64,000 nucleotides of DNA from JAGVSR01 sp963786675 (GCA_963786675.1 CAWAZY010000002.1:124001-188000); one strand, 5' to 3'; positions 33,137-43,896 are shown, counted from the stretch's first letter. Numbers and translations are program-made. The notes: generated by a model not told the origin, from the sequence alone.

Positions 33137-33682
33137 TGCTCGAGGCAACCCTTCAACTGTGCCAGAACTCCGGTGGAGCCAGGTCTTGATCGTTCCTTCG
33201 GGCCGGTCGAAGCGCTGCGCCAGCGCCTCCCGGCTCATGCCATCCAGATACGCCAGCCGGACGATCAGGCGCTTCTCATCGTCCAGCCCTTCCATACAGC
33301 GCAACAGCCGTTCCACGTCTTCGGCCCGTTCGAGCGCGGCGATGGGATGCTCGTCGTCACTCTCCAGATTGTCCAGCGCGCTTTCGTCCACAGTCGGCCG
33401 GATAACCCGGCGCCGCACCTCGTCGAGGGCCCTGTTCCGCACGATCGCGGCCATCCAGGTCATCGGCGCGGCGATGTCCGCCTTATAGTCCGACGCACGC
33501 TCCCAAACCTTGAAGTAGGCCTCCTGCAGAACCTCCTCCGCCAATTCCCGATTTCGTAGAATACGTAGTGCGACGCCGAGAAGTTTCGAAGAGGTCGCCT
33601 GATAAAGCTCGGCGAACGCCGCCTCGTCACCGGACGCAACGCCAGCGAGCAGATGATCGAGCCTAGGCGGGCGGGGCGTCAT
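33133..33682 (-). CDS. ECF RNA polymerase sigma factor (one-base insertion near the 3' end)
   Basis: After correction it encodes 182 residues. Region 2 is seen in LYQATSSKLLGVALRILRN and AEEVLQEAYFKVWERA, and region 4 in LIVRLAYLDGMSREALAQRF and GTIKTWLHRS. The frame breaks at 33166/33167, where the minus strand reads GGAGTTCTGG. Removing one T gives HRSLAQLKGCLEQ and a TGA that overlaps the anti-sigma ATG, the usual SigK-RskA layout. Uncorrected, the product reads as a 420-residue sigma/anti-sigma fusion. The ATG at 33682 is the best start but lacks a strong ribosome site. It heads the operon that continues into bufA-bufB-bufC, which it likely controls. Confidence 0.82.
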
Positions 33683-33872
33683 GGCGTCCGTTCGGGTTGC
33701 TCTTTGGGGCGGGCCGGGCGAAGACTTAGACCACTTCGACGCAACCTGTCGAGCCACTGCCGTCAGCCAACTGCGGCGCAGGTGCGGGAACCAGGAACCT
33801 TAACGATCCTTGCGCATGCGATGACGCAGCTGAGGATCGCGAGCCTATTCCGAGCCGTGGAGTTCCAGATCT

Positions 33873-34241
33873 ATGCCTCCAGCATTCGCGGGTTCTATCC
33901 CCACCTGGCTTTTGCCGATCCTCCTCCTCAGTCTCTCCAATATCTTCATGACGTTGGCCTGGTACGGCCATCTCAAATACAAAAGTACGCCCTTGCTGGT
34001 TGCCATCGTCGTGAGCTGGCTGATTGCGTTTTTCGAGTATTGCCTAGCTGTCCCCGCCAACCGCATCGGACATGCGACCTACTCGGCGGCGGAACTCAAG
34101 ACGATGCAAGAGGTCATCACGCTGGTCGTTTTCTCCATTTTTTCGGTATTGGTTCTCAAAGAGGCGATCACCATCAATCATGTCGTCGGATTCGCGCTGA
34201 TCGCCGCGGGCGCATTCTTCGTATTCCGGGCACCACTCTAG
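33873..34241 (+). CDS. DUF486 small membrane protein (DMT superfamily-like)
   Basis: A 122-residue protein with four hydrophobic helices: LLPILLLSLSNIFMTLAWY, LLVAIVVSWLIAFFEYCLAV, ITLVVFSIFSVLVL and GFALIAAGAFFVF. YGHLK and PANRIGHATYSAAELKTMQE are the conserved DUF486 segments. Such proteins look like half-size drug/metabolite transporters, and the substrate is unknown. GGAG lies 10 nt before the ATG. It ends 19 bp before the photolyase-like gene, so the two may be co-transcribed. Confidence 0.85.
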   Translation: MPPAFAGSIPTWLLPILLLSLSNIFMTLAWYGHLKYKSTPLLVAIVVSWLIAFFEYCLAVPANRIGHATYSAAELKTMQEVITLVVFSIFSVLVLKEAITINHVVGFALIAAGAFFVFRAPL

Positions 34242-34260
34242 CCAGCCCCACGAGTTCCCG

Positions 34261-35833
34261 ATGCCTGCCAAGCGCACCCGTAACACGCCCTTGCTGTTGC
34301 CGGTGCTGGGCGACCAGCTGACGCCTCAGCTCGCATCCTTGAAGTCCGCCGACCGGGCCCGCGCCATCCTTGTGATGGCCGAAGTGCAGGACGAAGCGAC
34401 CTACGTCCGCCATCACAAAAAGAAGATCGCCTTCGTCCTCTCCGCCATGCGCCACTTCGCGCGGGAGATGGAGGACGCCGGGTGGACGGTCGTCTATGTA
34501 AAAATGGATGACCCTCGCAACGGCGGCAGCCTCACCAGCGAGGTCGCACGCATTGCCCGCGAAACCGGAGCGTCGGCCATCCGTGTGACGGAGCCCGGCG
34601 AATGGCGCGTCCTTGAGGCGATGCGCGGCTGGAGCGCAGCGGCGGGATGTCCGGTCGAAATCCTACCCGATGATCGCTTCATCGCCTCGCGTGATGAGTT
34701 CCAAGCCTGGACCAAGGGCCGCACGTCGCTACGCATGGAATACTTCTATCGCGATATGCGGCGTAAAACCGGGCTCTTGATGGATGGCGAGGCGCCAACG
34801 GGCGATCGCTGGAACTTCGACAAGGAGAACCGCAAGCCTGCCCAGCCCGATCTGTTCATCCCACGCCCTCTGCGCGCCGAGCCTGAACTCGATCACCAGG
34901 GATGTCATCGCATGTGTCAAAACGCGGTTTGGTGGGCACTTCGGCGATCTCGAACCGTTCTGGTTTGGGGTCACGCGCACCGACGCCGAACGCCAGCGCG
35001 ATCATTTTCTCGATACGGGGCTCGCCCGCTTCGGGGATTTTCAAGATGCGATGCTCACCGGCGAGCCCTTCCTCTACCATTCGATCCTGTCACTCTACAT
35101 CAACGTTGGCCTGCTCGATCCGCTCGATATCTGCCGCCGTGCGGAACGCGCCTATCGCGATGGAAAGGTCCCTCTCAACGCAGCGGAAGGATTCATCCGG
35201 CAGATTCTGGGCTGGCGGGAATATGTGCGCGGCATCTACTGGCTGAAAATGCCCGGCTACGCCGGCATGAACGCACTGAACCATACGCGACCGATCCCCG
35301 ACTTCTATTGGACCGGCGACACCGATCTCGCCTGCCTGCGCGCCGTGATTTCGCAGACCCGCCAGGAAGCCTACGCGCATCATATCCAGCGCCTGATGAT
35401 CACGGGCAACTTCGCGCTTCTGGCCGGTATCGATCCGGCTGACGTCCATGACTGGTACCTCAGCGTCTACGCCGATGCGTTCGAATGGGTGGAATTGCCG
35501 AACACCGCCGGAATGAGCCAGTTCGCGGACGGCGGCATGCTGGCGTCCAAGCCCTATGCGGCCAGCGGCAATTATATCAACCGCATGTCCGACTACTGCG
35601 CGGGTTGCCGCTTCGATCCCAAGACGCGAACCGGGGCCGGCGCATGCCCCTTCAATGCGCTCTACTGGGACTTTCTGGCCCGCCACGAGCAACGCTTGGC
35701 GCGCAATCCGCGCATGTCCCAGATGTACTCCACATGGCGGAAATTTCCCGACACCGAAAAATCGGCCATTCGCAACCAAGCCGCTGCTTTTCTCGATGGC
35801 CTCAAGCCTTGGGATCCCGGCCGCGCGCGCTGA
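34261..35833 (+). CDS. Deoxyribodipyrimidine photolyase-related protein (frameshifted)
   Basis: This matches the DPRP/FeS-BCP family (PhrB/CryB-like, PF04244). The first frame gives the antenna/Rossmann half (PLLLPVLGDQLTPQ, WNFDKENR). From about 34890 the next frame gives the FAD half (SITRDVIACVKTRFGGHFG, EGFIRQILGWREYVRGIYW, MITGNFALLAG) with YCAGCRFDPKTRTGAGACPF, part of the conserved Fe-S cysteine set. Removing one A at 34886/34887 (GCCTGAACTCG to GCCTGACTCG) restores a 523-residue protein with AEPDSITRD at the join. I treat it as one intact gene with a consensus error. Family members repair (6-4) photoproducts or act as light sensors. Confidence 0.88.
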
Positions 35834-35978
35834 CGGACCCCTTGTGTCTACGGCAGCGATCGGAACAGAAGCGCACCTCGTGCCAGGTACGCGCCCAGGC
35901 CTTGCGCCAGACGAAGGGCCGCCCGCACGCCGCGCAGATTTTGCTGGGAAGATCGGATTTCTTGCGCATGCGGGCCAT
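35802..35978 (-). CDS. DUF2256 zinc-ribbon-like small protein
   Basis: A 58-residue protein (55 if the ATG at 35969 is used). Two cysteine pairs, CAACGRPFVWRKAW and VRFCSDRCRRHKG, match the DUF2256 family, which probably binds zinc. Its last 32 bp overlap the 3' end of the photolyase-like gene on the other strand. DUF2256 genes are often found beside DPRP photolyase-like genes, which supports both calls. No strong ribosome site is seen before either ATG. Function is unknown. Confidence 0.85.
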   Translation of the reverse strand: MARMRKKSDLPSKICAACGRPFVWRKAWARTWHEVRFCSDRCRRHKGSVSARGRDPKA

Positions 35979-36021
35979 GATGTTTCATATACGCGCGCTG
36001 GATCAGGGAGAACCGCTTCGC

Positions 36022-37401
36022 ATGACACCCTTCGACCGGGCCATGGAAGGGATCGACGCGGCGAACGCCGCAGATCCCACCCGCATCGACGTGATGGCCG
36101 GTCACTCCCCGCCGCACGTCGTTTACGCACAACGCATGACGAGGATGCTCAACAGGGTCGCACCGGATGCGTCGGCCGAATTGCGCCTCGCCGCCCGCGC
36201 GCAGCACCTGCGGCGCTGGACGGTACCCCGCGATTCCTACCCCATGGATCGCGCGGGATACCATCGCTGGCGCAATGATCTGAAACGCCTGCATGCCCAA
36301 TGGGCACGCGAGATTCTCCAGGCCAGTGGCGTCGACGAGGCCGTGACGGAGCGCGCCGCATCCCTCATCGCCAAAGAGAACCTGAAGTACGATCGCGAGG
36401 CGCAGACGCTGGAGGATGTCGCCTGCCTCGTGTTCCTGCAGTATTACGCCGCCGATTTCGCCGCCGCGCACAGCCCCGAAAAAATGACCGGAATATTGCG
36501 CAAGACGTGGGCCAAGATGTCGGCCGGCGGGCGCGTGAACGCGCTGAAGCTATCACTTGATCCCGCGGTCGCCGCGCTGGTGGCGGCAACCCTCTCGGCC
36601 TCGGCTGGCGGGACCGAAGGTTTGCCCGGTTCCAGCGCGCCCGCTGCGACGACAGAGCCAGATCTGCGCGACGTCGCCGTGGTGCTGGCGGCGCACGGCG
36701 ACCGTGGCGGCAGCGCACCCAATGCCACGCTGTTCCGCCAAACGCATGCTCTGGCCGCCGAACTCACTTGCCTGGGCGTGATGCCTGGCGTCCTCAAAGG
36801 CGAACCCTCCTTCGAGGATGCCGTGCGGGCGGCGGTCGCGGCTGGGGCCCGCGCCATTTTGATCTATCCGCTCTTCATGGCCGATGGCTACTTCACACGC
36901 ACCATTCTGCCGCAACGCCTGCATGACCTCCTCGTTTCGTGTCCGGTGCGGATCCTCGATCCGCTGGGGCTGGACCCCCACCTACCAGCGCTCCTCATGG
37001 AGGACGCCATCGCCGCTGCCGAACGGGCCGGCTATGCGCCCGCGACGTCGCGTCTGCTGCTCGTGGGGCACGGGTCGCAACTGGGGCCTGCGTCCGCGGA
37101 TGCGACCCGCGCCGCCGCCGCCGCCATGGCCCTCGCCTCGCCTTTTCAGCGCATTGACACCGCGTTCCTCGAAGAGCCGCCGCTGCTCGACGACGCCCTT
37201 ACCGGCGCGCAGCCGCCGACCGTCATCCTCGGTTTCTTCTCCGGCGATGGCCTGCATGCGGCCGAGGACGTTCCCGAAGCTCTGGCCGAGAGCGGCGCGG
37301 CGGCGGTCTACGCGGGGTCCATCGGACAGTCCCCGCGACTTGCCGGGCTGATGGCGTCGGCGATCCGCGATCACGTCCAGCGCGATCCCGCACGCGCGTG
37401 A
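36022..37401 (+). CDS. DUF4202-CbiX fusion protein
   Basis: A 459-residue protein with two parts. Residues 1 to about 195 are a DUF4202 domain (AIDAAN-like start, ARAQHLRRWTVPRDSYPMDR, TLEDVACLVFLQYYAADFA, ILRKTWAKMS). After a linker rich in Gly, Ser and Ala, two CbiX-type chelatase halves follow, with VLAAHGDRGG and LLLVGHGSQLGP as metal-site histidines. CbiX inserts cobalt or nickel/iron into sirohydrochlorin. DUF4202 occurs in sulfur-assimilation contexts, so siroheme supply is possible. I start at ATG 36022 with GGGAGAA upstream. The open frame extends further upstream but overlaps the photolyase-like gene in another frame. Confidence 0.78.
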   Translation: MTPFDRAMEGIDAANAADPTRIDVMAGHSPPHVVYAQRMTRMLNRVAPDASAELRLAARAQHLRRWTVPRDSYPMDRAGYHRWRNDLKRLHAQWAREILQASGVDEAVTERAASLIAKENLKYDREAQTLEDVACLVFLQYYAADFAAAHSPEKMTGILRKTWAKMSAGGRVNALKLSLDPAVAALVAATLSASAGGTEGLPGSSAPAATTEPDLRDVAVVLAAHGDRGGSAPNATLFRQTHALAAELTCLGVMPGVLKGEPSFEDAVRAAVAAGARAILIYPLFMADGYFTRTILPQRLHDLLVSCPVRILDPLGLDPHLPALLMEDAIAAAERAGYAPATSRLLLVGHGSQLGPASADATRAAAAAMALASPFQRIDTAFLEEPPLLDDALTGAQPPTVILGFFSGDGLHAAEDVPEALAESGAAAVYAGSIGQSPRLAGLMASAIRDHVQRDPARA

Positions 37402-37527
37402 CATCCGCCCGCCGGCCCCGCCACCTGCCGCTCCCCGGCCGTTAACCCGCCTGCCAACGCCCAACTCTTCACAAATTTGGAATTCATCCGGCTGCCGGCT
37501 CTTACCAGTCCTTCATACTTCTTCTTT

Positions 37528-37547
37528 AGGTTGCAATGATGCAACCT
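37528..37547. promoter_or_regulatory. Palindrome upstream of the PilZ gene
   Basis: AGGTTGCA-ATGA-TGCAACCT is a perfect 8-bp inverted repeat with a 4-bp spacer, 15 bp before the chosen PilZ start. Its size fits an operator. As RNA it would form a weak hairpin near the translation start. The binding protein is unknown. Confidence 0.45.
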
Positions 37548-37562
37548 CATGGATTGACCGCC

Positions 37563-38426
37563 ATGCTCGGACTTCGCTACGCGCCCGCAAAATATCGACC
37601 CTGGCCCCTCCCCGGCCCGGCCGACGACCCGTTCGGGCGCCGCAATCGCTTCTTTGAGAACTTCACCTCTGAAGTCCAGGCCACCGCCGTCGGCTGTGCG
37701 GTCGCGACCAGTGCCATCAATGCCCTGACGGACTGGCGCTCCCAGATCCTGCCCGTCGATTTGGCCCGCGCCGCTCCGGGATCGACGCCCCTGCGGGCGC
37801 TTCTGGCCGTGCTGGCGGTCAACGACGACCTTGGCCCTTTCTTCGCGCCGAGCCTTGAGACGTTTCTGATTGAACTTGATGAGGCCCGCGCCGGCCTGGA
37901 CCTCTATCTGGATGGCTGTGTGGAACTGGGCGCCAAACGCGCAGGGTCGCTGTTCGCCGATCGTCTGCAACGCCAGTGGCGCCCGATTTGCCTGCGCGCC
38001 AAAACCGTGGTGGGTGAAACAGACGCTGCATTGCCGGTCGCAATGCCCGAGCTCTACGCCCAGAACTCACGCATCGTGGAATCTCTCCTGACAGGAGCCG
38101 CCAACGGCTTGTGTCCGTGCCTCGACGACCACGGGCGCATTTATGATCCGCCCCTGCCCCAAAAGCGCCGCTGGCCGCGCCGCACGATCCTGCAGAACTG
38201 CAAGGTGTCGCACGGGACGACGATCCAGAACGCGTTCGTCCGCGATGCCTCGGCGGGAGGACTTGGCCTCGACCGGGTTCACGGCCTGCATCGCGGCGAC
38301 ACTGTGAGTATTGAATTGTCCAGCGGACGGGTTTTGCGCGGGTACATAGCTTGGGCCGCGAGCGGAGCTGCGGGCCTGCGCTTCGACGTTGCGCTGCCGG
38401 CCAATGATCCCCTCATCGAAATCTAA
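37563..38426 (+). CDS. PilZ-domain protein with a novel N-terminal region
   Basis: About 287 residues from ATG 37563 (MLGLRYAP). Residues 1 to about 195 are predicted helical and unrecognised, with a Cys-containing end (ANGLCPCLDDHGRIYDPPLP). The C-terminal 80 residues look like PilZ: RRTILQNCKV supplies arginines, VRDASAGGLGL fits the D/NxSxxG motif, then HRGDTVSIEL and GLRFDVAL. PilZ domains bind cyclic di-GMP. An ATG at 37536 lies inside the palindrome and is less likely. It is convergent with rfbA, overlapping by 4 bp. Confidence 0.7.
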   Translation: MLGLRYAPAKYRPWPLPGPADDPFGRRNRFFENFTSEVQATAVGCAVATSAINALTDWRSQILPVDLARAAPGSTPLRALLAVLAVNDDLGPFFAPSLETFLIELDEARAGLDLYLDGCVELGAKRAGSLFADRLQRQWRPICLRAKTVVGETDAALPVAMPELYAQNSRIVESLLTGAANGLCPCLDDHGRIYDPPLPQKRRWPRRTILQNCKVSHGTTIQNAFVRDASAGGLGLDRVHGLHRGDTVSIELSSGRVLRGYIAWAASGAAGLRFDVALPANDPLIEI

Positions 38427-39301
38427 GCGATGCCCTCATTCAAGACGCGGCGCAGATAGCGGCCATAATCGTTCTTGGGATAGCGCTCCTGGATGAGACG
38501 CTCCAGCGTACCGGCATCAATATAGCCTTGCCGGAACGCAATTTCTTCCGGCGCCGCGATCTTCAGTCCCTGCCGCTTTTCGATCGTGGACACATACATG
38601 GCCGCATCGAGCAGGCTGTCTGGGGTCCCGGTATCGAACCACGCAAAGCCGCGCCCCAAGCGCTCGACATTAAGCCGCCCCGCCTTCAAATAGTGTTCGT
38701 TGACGGACGTAATTTCCAGTTCTCCGCGCGCCGACGGCTTCAGATTCTTTGCGATGGTCACCACATCATTGTCATAGGCGTAGAGCCCGACGACTGCCCA
38801 ATTGGAGCGCGGCGCGGCAGGCTTCTCCTCGATCGAAATGGCGCGGCCATCCGCATCGAACTCCACGACGCCGTAGCGCTCGGGATCGGTGACCTGATAG
38901 CCGAATACGGTTGCCCCCGGCCGCGCCGTGAAGGCGCCGCGAACGATGTCGGACAACCCATGCCCATAGAAAATATTGTCGCCGAGCACCAAGGCGCACG
39001 GATCGGAACCGATGAATGCCGCGCCGATAATGAAAGCCTGCGCGAGGCCATCCGGACTGGGTTGAACCGCATAGCTGAGGTTCAACCCCCACTGGGCACC
39101 GTCGCCGAGGAGCGCTTGAAAGGCTGGCAGATCACGCGGCGTCGAGATGATGAGAATGTCGCGCACGCCGCCCAGCATGAGCACGGACAGAGGATAGTAG
39201 ATGAGCGGCTTGTCGTAGACCGGCAGCATCTGCTTGGAGACACACTGAGTCATGGGATTAAGGCGCGTACCGCTGCCGCCCGCCAGAATAATTCCCTTCA
39301 T
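38423..39301 (-). CDS. rfbA: Glucose-1-phosphate thymidylyltransferase
   Basis: RfbA (RmlA) makes dTDP-glucose, the first step to dTDP-rhamnose for O-antigen or exopolysaccharide. The 292-residue protein has the nucleotide-binding ILAGGSGTRLNPMTQCVSKQ, PLIYYPLSVLMLGG, LGDNIFYGHGLSD and FAWFDTGTPDSLLDA. Its ATG overlaps the rfbD stop (ATGA). Last gene of rfbB-rfbD-rfbA. Confidence 0.96.
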   Translation of the reverse strand: MKGIILAGGSGTRLNPMTQCVSKQMLPVYDKPLIYYPLSVLMLGGVRDILIISTPRDLPAFQALLGDGAQWGLNLSYAVQPSPDGLAQAFIIGAAFIGSDPCALVLGDNIFYGHGLSDIVRGAFTARPGATVFGYQVTDPERYGVVEFDADGRAISIEEKPAAPRSNWAVVGLYAYDNDVVTIAKNLKPSARGELEITSVNEHYLKAGRLNVERLGRGFAWFDTGTPDSLLDAAMYVSTIEKRQGLKIAAPEEIAFRQGYIDAGTLERLIQERYPKNDYGRYLRRVLNEGIA

Positions 39302-40224
39302 GCGACGTGCCTTTCGTCAGGGCGGGTGATCAGTTCGCCGATGCAGTCCTGCAGGCTGAGCCGCCAATCGGGGAGCACCATTCCAAAAGTGTCAGCGAAG
39401 CTTGCGGTATCCAGCACCGAATAGGCCGGGCGGCGCGCGGGTGTTGGATAGTCTTCTGTCGTGATCGCTGTCAGCCGCGGCACTTTCAGACCGCGCGTTT
39501 CCGCCAGCCGGAAGACGTCTTCGGCTAGTCCATGCCACGTCGTCGAGCCCGACCCCGTCACATGATACGTGCCCCAAACGGGATTGCGCTCTGGCTCGCA
39601 TACAGCCCGCGCAACAGCCAAGATTGCTGCCGCGAGATCCCGAGCGTGTGTCGGCGCACCGGTCTGATCGGCGACCACGCGGACTTCGGGACGTTCAGCG
39701 CCCAGGCGCAGCATCGTCTTGACGAAGTTGTGGCCGTGCGCGCTGTAGACCCAGGATGTTCTCAGGATCACATGCTGGGGAAGGATCGACCGGAGCGCAT
39801 CCTCACCCGCGGCCTTGCTGGCTCCATAGACACCCAGCGGCGCGACCGCGTCACCCGGGAGGTAAGGTGCGCCCTTGGCGCCATCGAACACGAAGTCGGT
39901 GGACAGATGGATCAGCGGCGTGCCGCGATCCCGGCAGGCCCGGGCAAGGTTGGCCACGCCCTCGGCGTTGATCGCGTAGGCCGCTTCGGGTTCGTCTTCG
40001 GCCTTGTCTACGGCCGTGTACGCCGCCGCGTTGACCACGACATCAGGACGCACGTCGTCCAAGAACCGTGCGAGCGTATCAGACACGCTGACATCCGCCT
40101 CGGGGCGGCCCCGTGTAACGACCGTCACGTCGGGTGCTTGTGGAGCGGCGGAGAGCGCTTGCGCCACCTGGCCGGTGCGCCCTACGACCGCAATGATTTT
40201 CGGCGTCATTGGCTGACCATTCAT
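39298..40224 (-). CDS. rfbD: dTDP-4-dehydrorhamnose reductase
   Basis: RfbD (RmlD) performs the final NADPH reduction to dTDP-L-rhamnose. The 308-residue extended SDR protein has VVGRTGQVAQAL, VVNAAAYTAVDKAEDEPE, LIHLSTDFVFDGAKG, YGASKAAGEDALR (YxxxK) and LRTSWVYSAHGHNFVKTML. An in-frame ATG at 40209 is an alternative start. It lies 18 bp after rfbB. Confidence 0.95.
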   Translation of the reverse strand: MNGQPMTPKIIAVVGRTGQVAQALSAAPQAPDVTVVTRGRPEADVSVSDTLARFLDDVRPDVVVNAAAYTAVDKAEDEPEAAYAINAEGVANLARACRDRGTPLIHLSTDFVFDGAKGAPYLPGDAVAPLGVYGASKAAGEDALRSILPQHVILRTSWVYSAHGHNFVKTMLRLGAERPEVRVVADQTGAPTHARDLAAAILAVARAVCEPERNPVWGTYHVTGSGSTTWHGLAEDVFRLAETRGLKVPRLTAITTEDYPTPARRPAYSVLDTASFADTFGMVLPDWRLSLQDCIGELITRPDERHVA

Positions 40225-40242
40225 TTCACGCGCATGGCAAGG

Positions 40243-41343
40243 TTAGGACGCGATCCGTCCCGCGCTGCCGGAATCGGCGTTGACGGGCGCAGCAGGCAAT
40301 CCCAGCCGCTCACCGGCGTAGCGGCGCAACCGCAGCGGCATCCACCAGCTTTCGTTGGCGAGGTACCAGGCCACGGTCTTTTCAAGGCCAGTCTCGAAGG
40401 TTTCGCGGGCCCGCCACCCCAGTTCAGCTTCAAGCTTCGACGGGTCGATGGCGTAGCGGTGATCGTGACCCGGCCGATCCTCGACGAATTCCATTTGCGC
40501 GCGGTACGAGCAGCCGTCGGCACGCGGGCGCATCCGGTCAAGCGTGTCGGCAATGGCGTGCACCACAGCGATGTTCGTGCGCTCGTTACGTCCACCCACG
40601 AGATAGCGCTCGCCGGGCGTGCCGCGCTCGCAAATGGTGATCAGCGCGCGCGCATGATCCTCGACATGCAGCCAGTCGCGCACGTTGAGGCCGGCGCCAT
40701 ACACCGGAAGCTCCCGATCCAGAAGCGCATTGGTAATCATCAGCGGGATCAGCTTCTCGGGGAAATGATAGGGACCGTAGTTGTTGGAGCAGTTCGACAG
40801 CACCACGGGCAGCCCATACGTGCGGTGCCAGGCCATCACCAGATGATCGGAGGCGGCTTTGCTCGCCGAGTACGGTGAACTGGGATCGTAGGGTGTGTCG
40901 GGCGCAAAAAGCCCCGCATCGCCGAGGCTCCCGAACACCTCGTCGGTGGAGATGTGCAGGAAGCGGAAGGCGTCCTTGCGCGAGCCCGGAAGCGCACTCC
41001 AGTAGGCGCGCGCGGCTTCTAGCATCGTGTAGGTGCCGGTGATATTGGTGGTGATGAAGGCGGCAGGGCCGGTGATCGAGCGATCCACATGGCTCTCGGC
41101 TGCCAGATGCAGCACGGCGTCGGGCTGCTCGCGACGGAAGATCGCCGCCATCGCGGGCGCATCGCAAATGTTCACTTGGTGGAAGCTGTAGAGCGGGTTT
41201 TCCGCGATGCTTTCCAACGAACCCAGATTGGCCGCGTAGGTCAGGCAATCGACGTTGGCGACGGCATAGCCCAGATCGGTCACCAGATGCCGGCAGACGG
41301 CCGACCCGATGAAGCCCGCTCCGCCGGTTACGAGAACTTTCAT
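40243..41343 (-). CDS. rfbB: dTDP-glucose 4,6-dehydratase
   Basis: RfbB (RmlB) converts dTDP-glucose to the 4-keto-6-deoxy sugar. The 366-residue SDR protein has MKVLVTGGAGFIGSAVCRHL at the start chosen, HLAAESHVDRSITGP, ISTDEVFGSLGD, YSASKAASDHLVMAW (YxxxK) and NCSNNYGPYHFPEKLIPLMI. A longer reading upstream to 41481 lacks family similarity. It is first of rfbB-rfbD-rfbA. No rfbC epimerase lies in the window. Confidence 0.96.
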   Translation of the reverse strand: MKVLVTGGAGFIGSAVCRHLVTDLGYAVANVDCLTYAANLGSLESIAENPLYSFHQVNICDAPAMAAIFRREQPDAVLHLAAESHVDRSITGPAAFITTNITGTYTMLEAARAYWSALPGSRKDAFRFLHISTDEVFGSLGDAGLFAPDTPYDPSSPYSASKAASDHLVMAWHRTYGLPVVLSNCSNNYGPYHFPEKLIPLMITNALLDRELPVYGAGLNVRDWLHVEDHARALITICERGTPGERYLVGGRNERTNIAVVHAIADTLDRMRPRADGCSYRAQMEFVEDRPGHDHRYAIDPSKLEAELGWRARETFETGLEKTVAWYLANESWWMPLRLRRYAGERLGLPAAPVNADSGSAGRIAS

Positions 41344-41494
41344 ACGCGACCACCACGCCTGACTGAGATTACGCCCGAATTTGTGCACCCCAGGCCGCGC
41401 GACAGCGCCGGCAGGGAGAACCGTGCCGGTCAGAATCGTCTGAATGCGTTTCTTTGGCGTTAACCTGTCTTGCCGGATCACCCGCCGCGGTCAT

Positions 41495-41528
41495 AAAAGC
41501 TCAGAGGGCGGCCCTTGCGGACCGCCCC
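41495..41528 (-). terminator. Terminator between pnp and rfbB
   Basis: On the minus strand GGGCGG(TCC) pairs with (GG)CCGCCC around a short loop, and TCTGAGCTTTT follows. It lies about 90 bp past the pnp stop and separates pnp from the rhamnose operon. Confidence 0.6.
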
Positions 41529-41579
41529 CTGTGTGATCGGACGTAAAAGATTTGGTAACGCGATCCGTGCGGTTCGCGG

Positions 41580-41613
41580 CACTGGGCCTTAGTCGCGGTC
41601 GCGACACTGGGCC

Positions 41614-41629
<16 letters not shown>
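41580..41629. repeat. 25-bp tandem duplication across the pnp stop
   Basis: Two identical 25-bp copies occupy 41580-41604 and 41605-41629. Each contains the pnp C-terminal codons and stop (TTA on the plus strand). The second copy is the one used by pnp, and the first lies in the 3' region. Confidence 0.9.
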
Positions 41630-43829
<2,200 letters not shown>

Positions 43830-43896
43830 GTTCTCTCGTCTTTCGTTCGGTTCTTTTGATCTCTGGTTTGCGCGACGGTCTTTAGCACGAATGCGC

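Noticed and set aside
32420..33682. A genuine one-piece sigma/anti-sigma protein
   Set aside because: One base removal restores the standard overlapping two-gene layout with conserved ends, so I list two genes.
35485..36021. A 179-codon N-terminal extension of the DUF4202-CbiX protein
   Set aside because: It overlaps the photolyase-like coding sequence in another frame, has Arg-rich shadow composition and lacks DUF4202 similarity.
39532..40878. A 448-codon open frame opposite rfbD and rfbB
   Set aside because: Shadow of two well-supported sugar-nucleotide genes.
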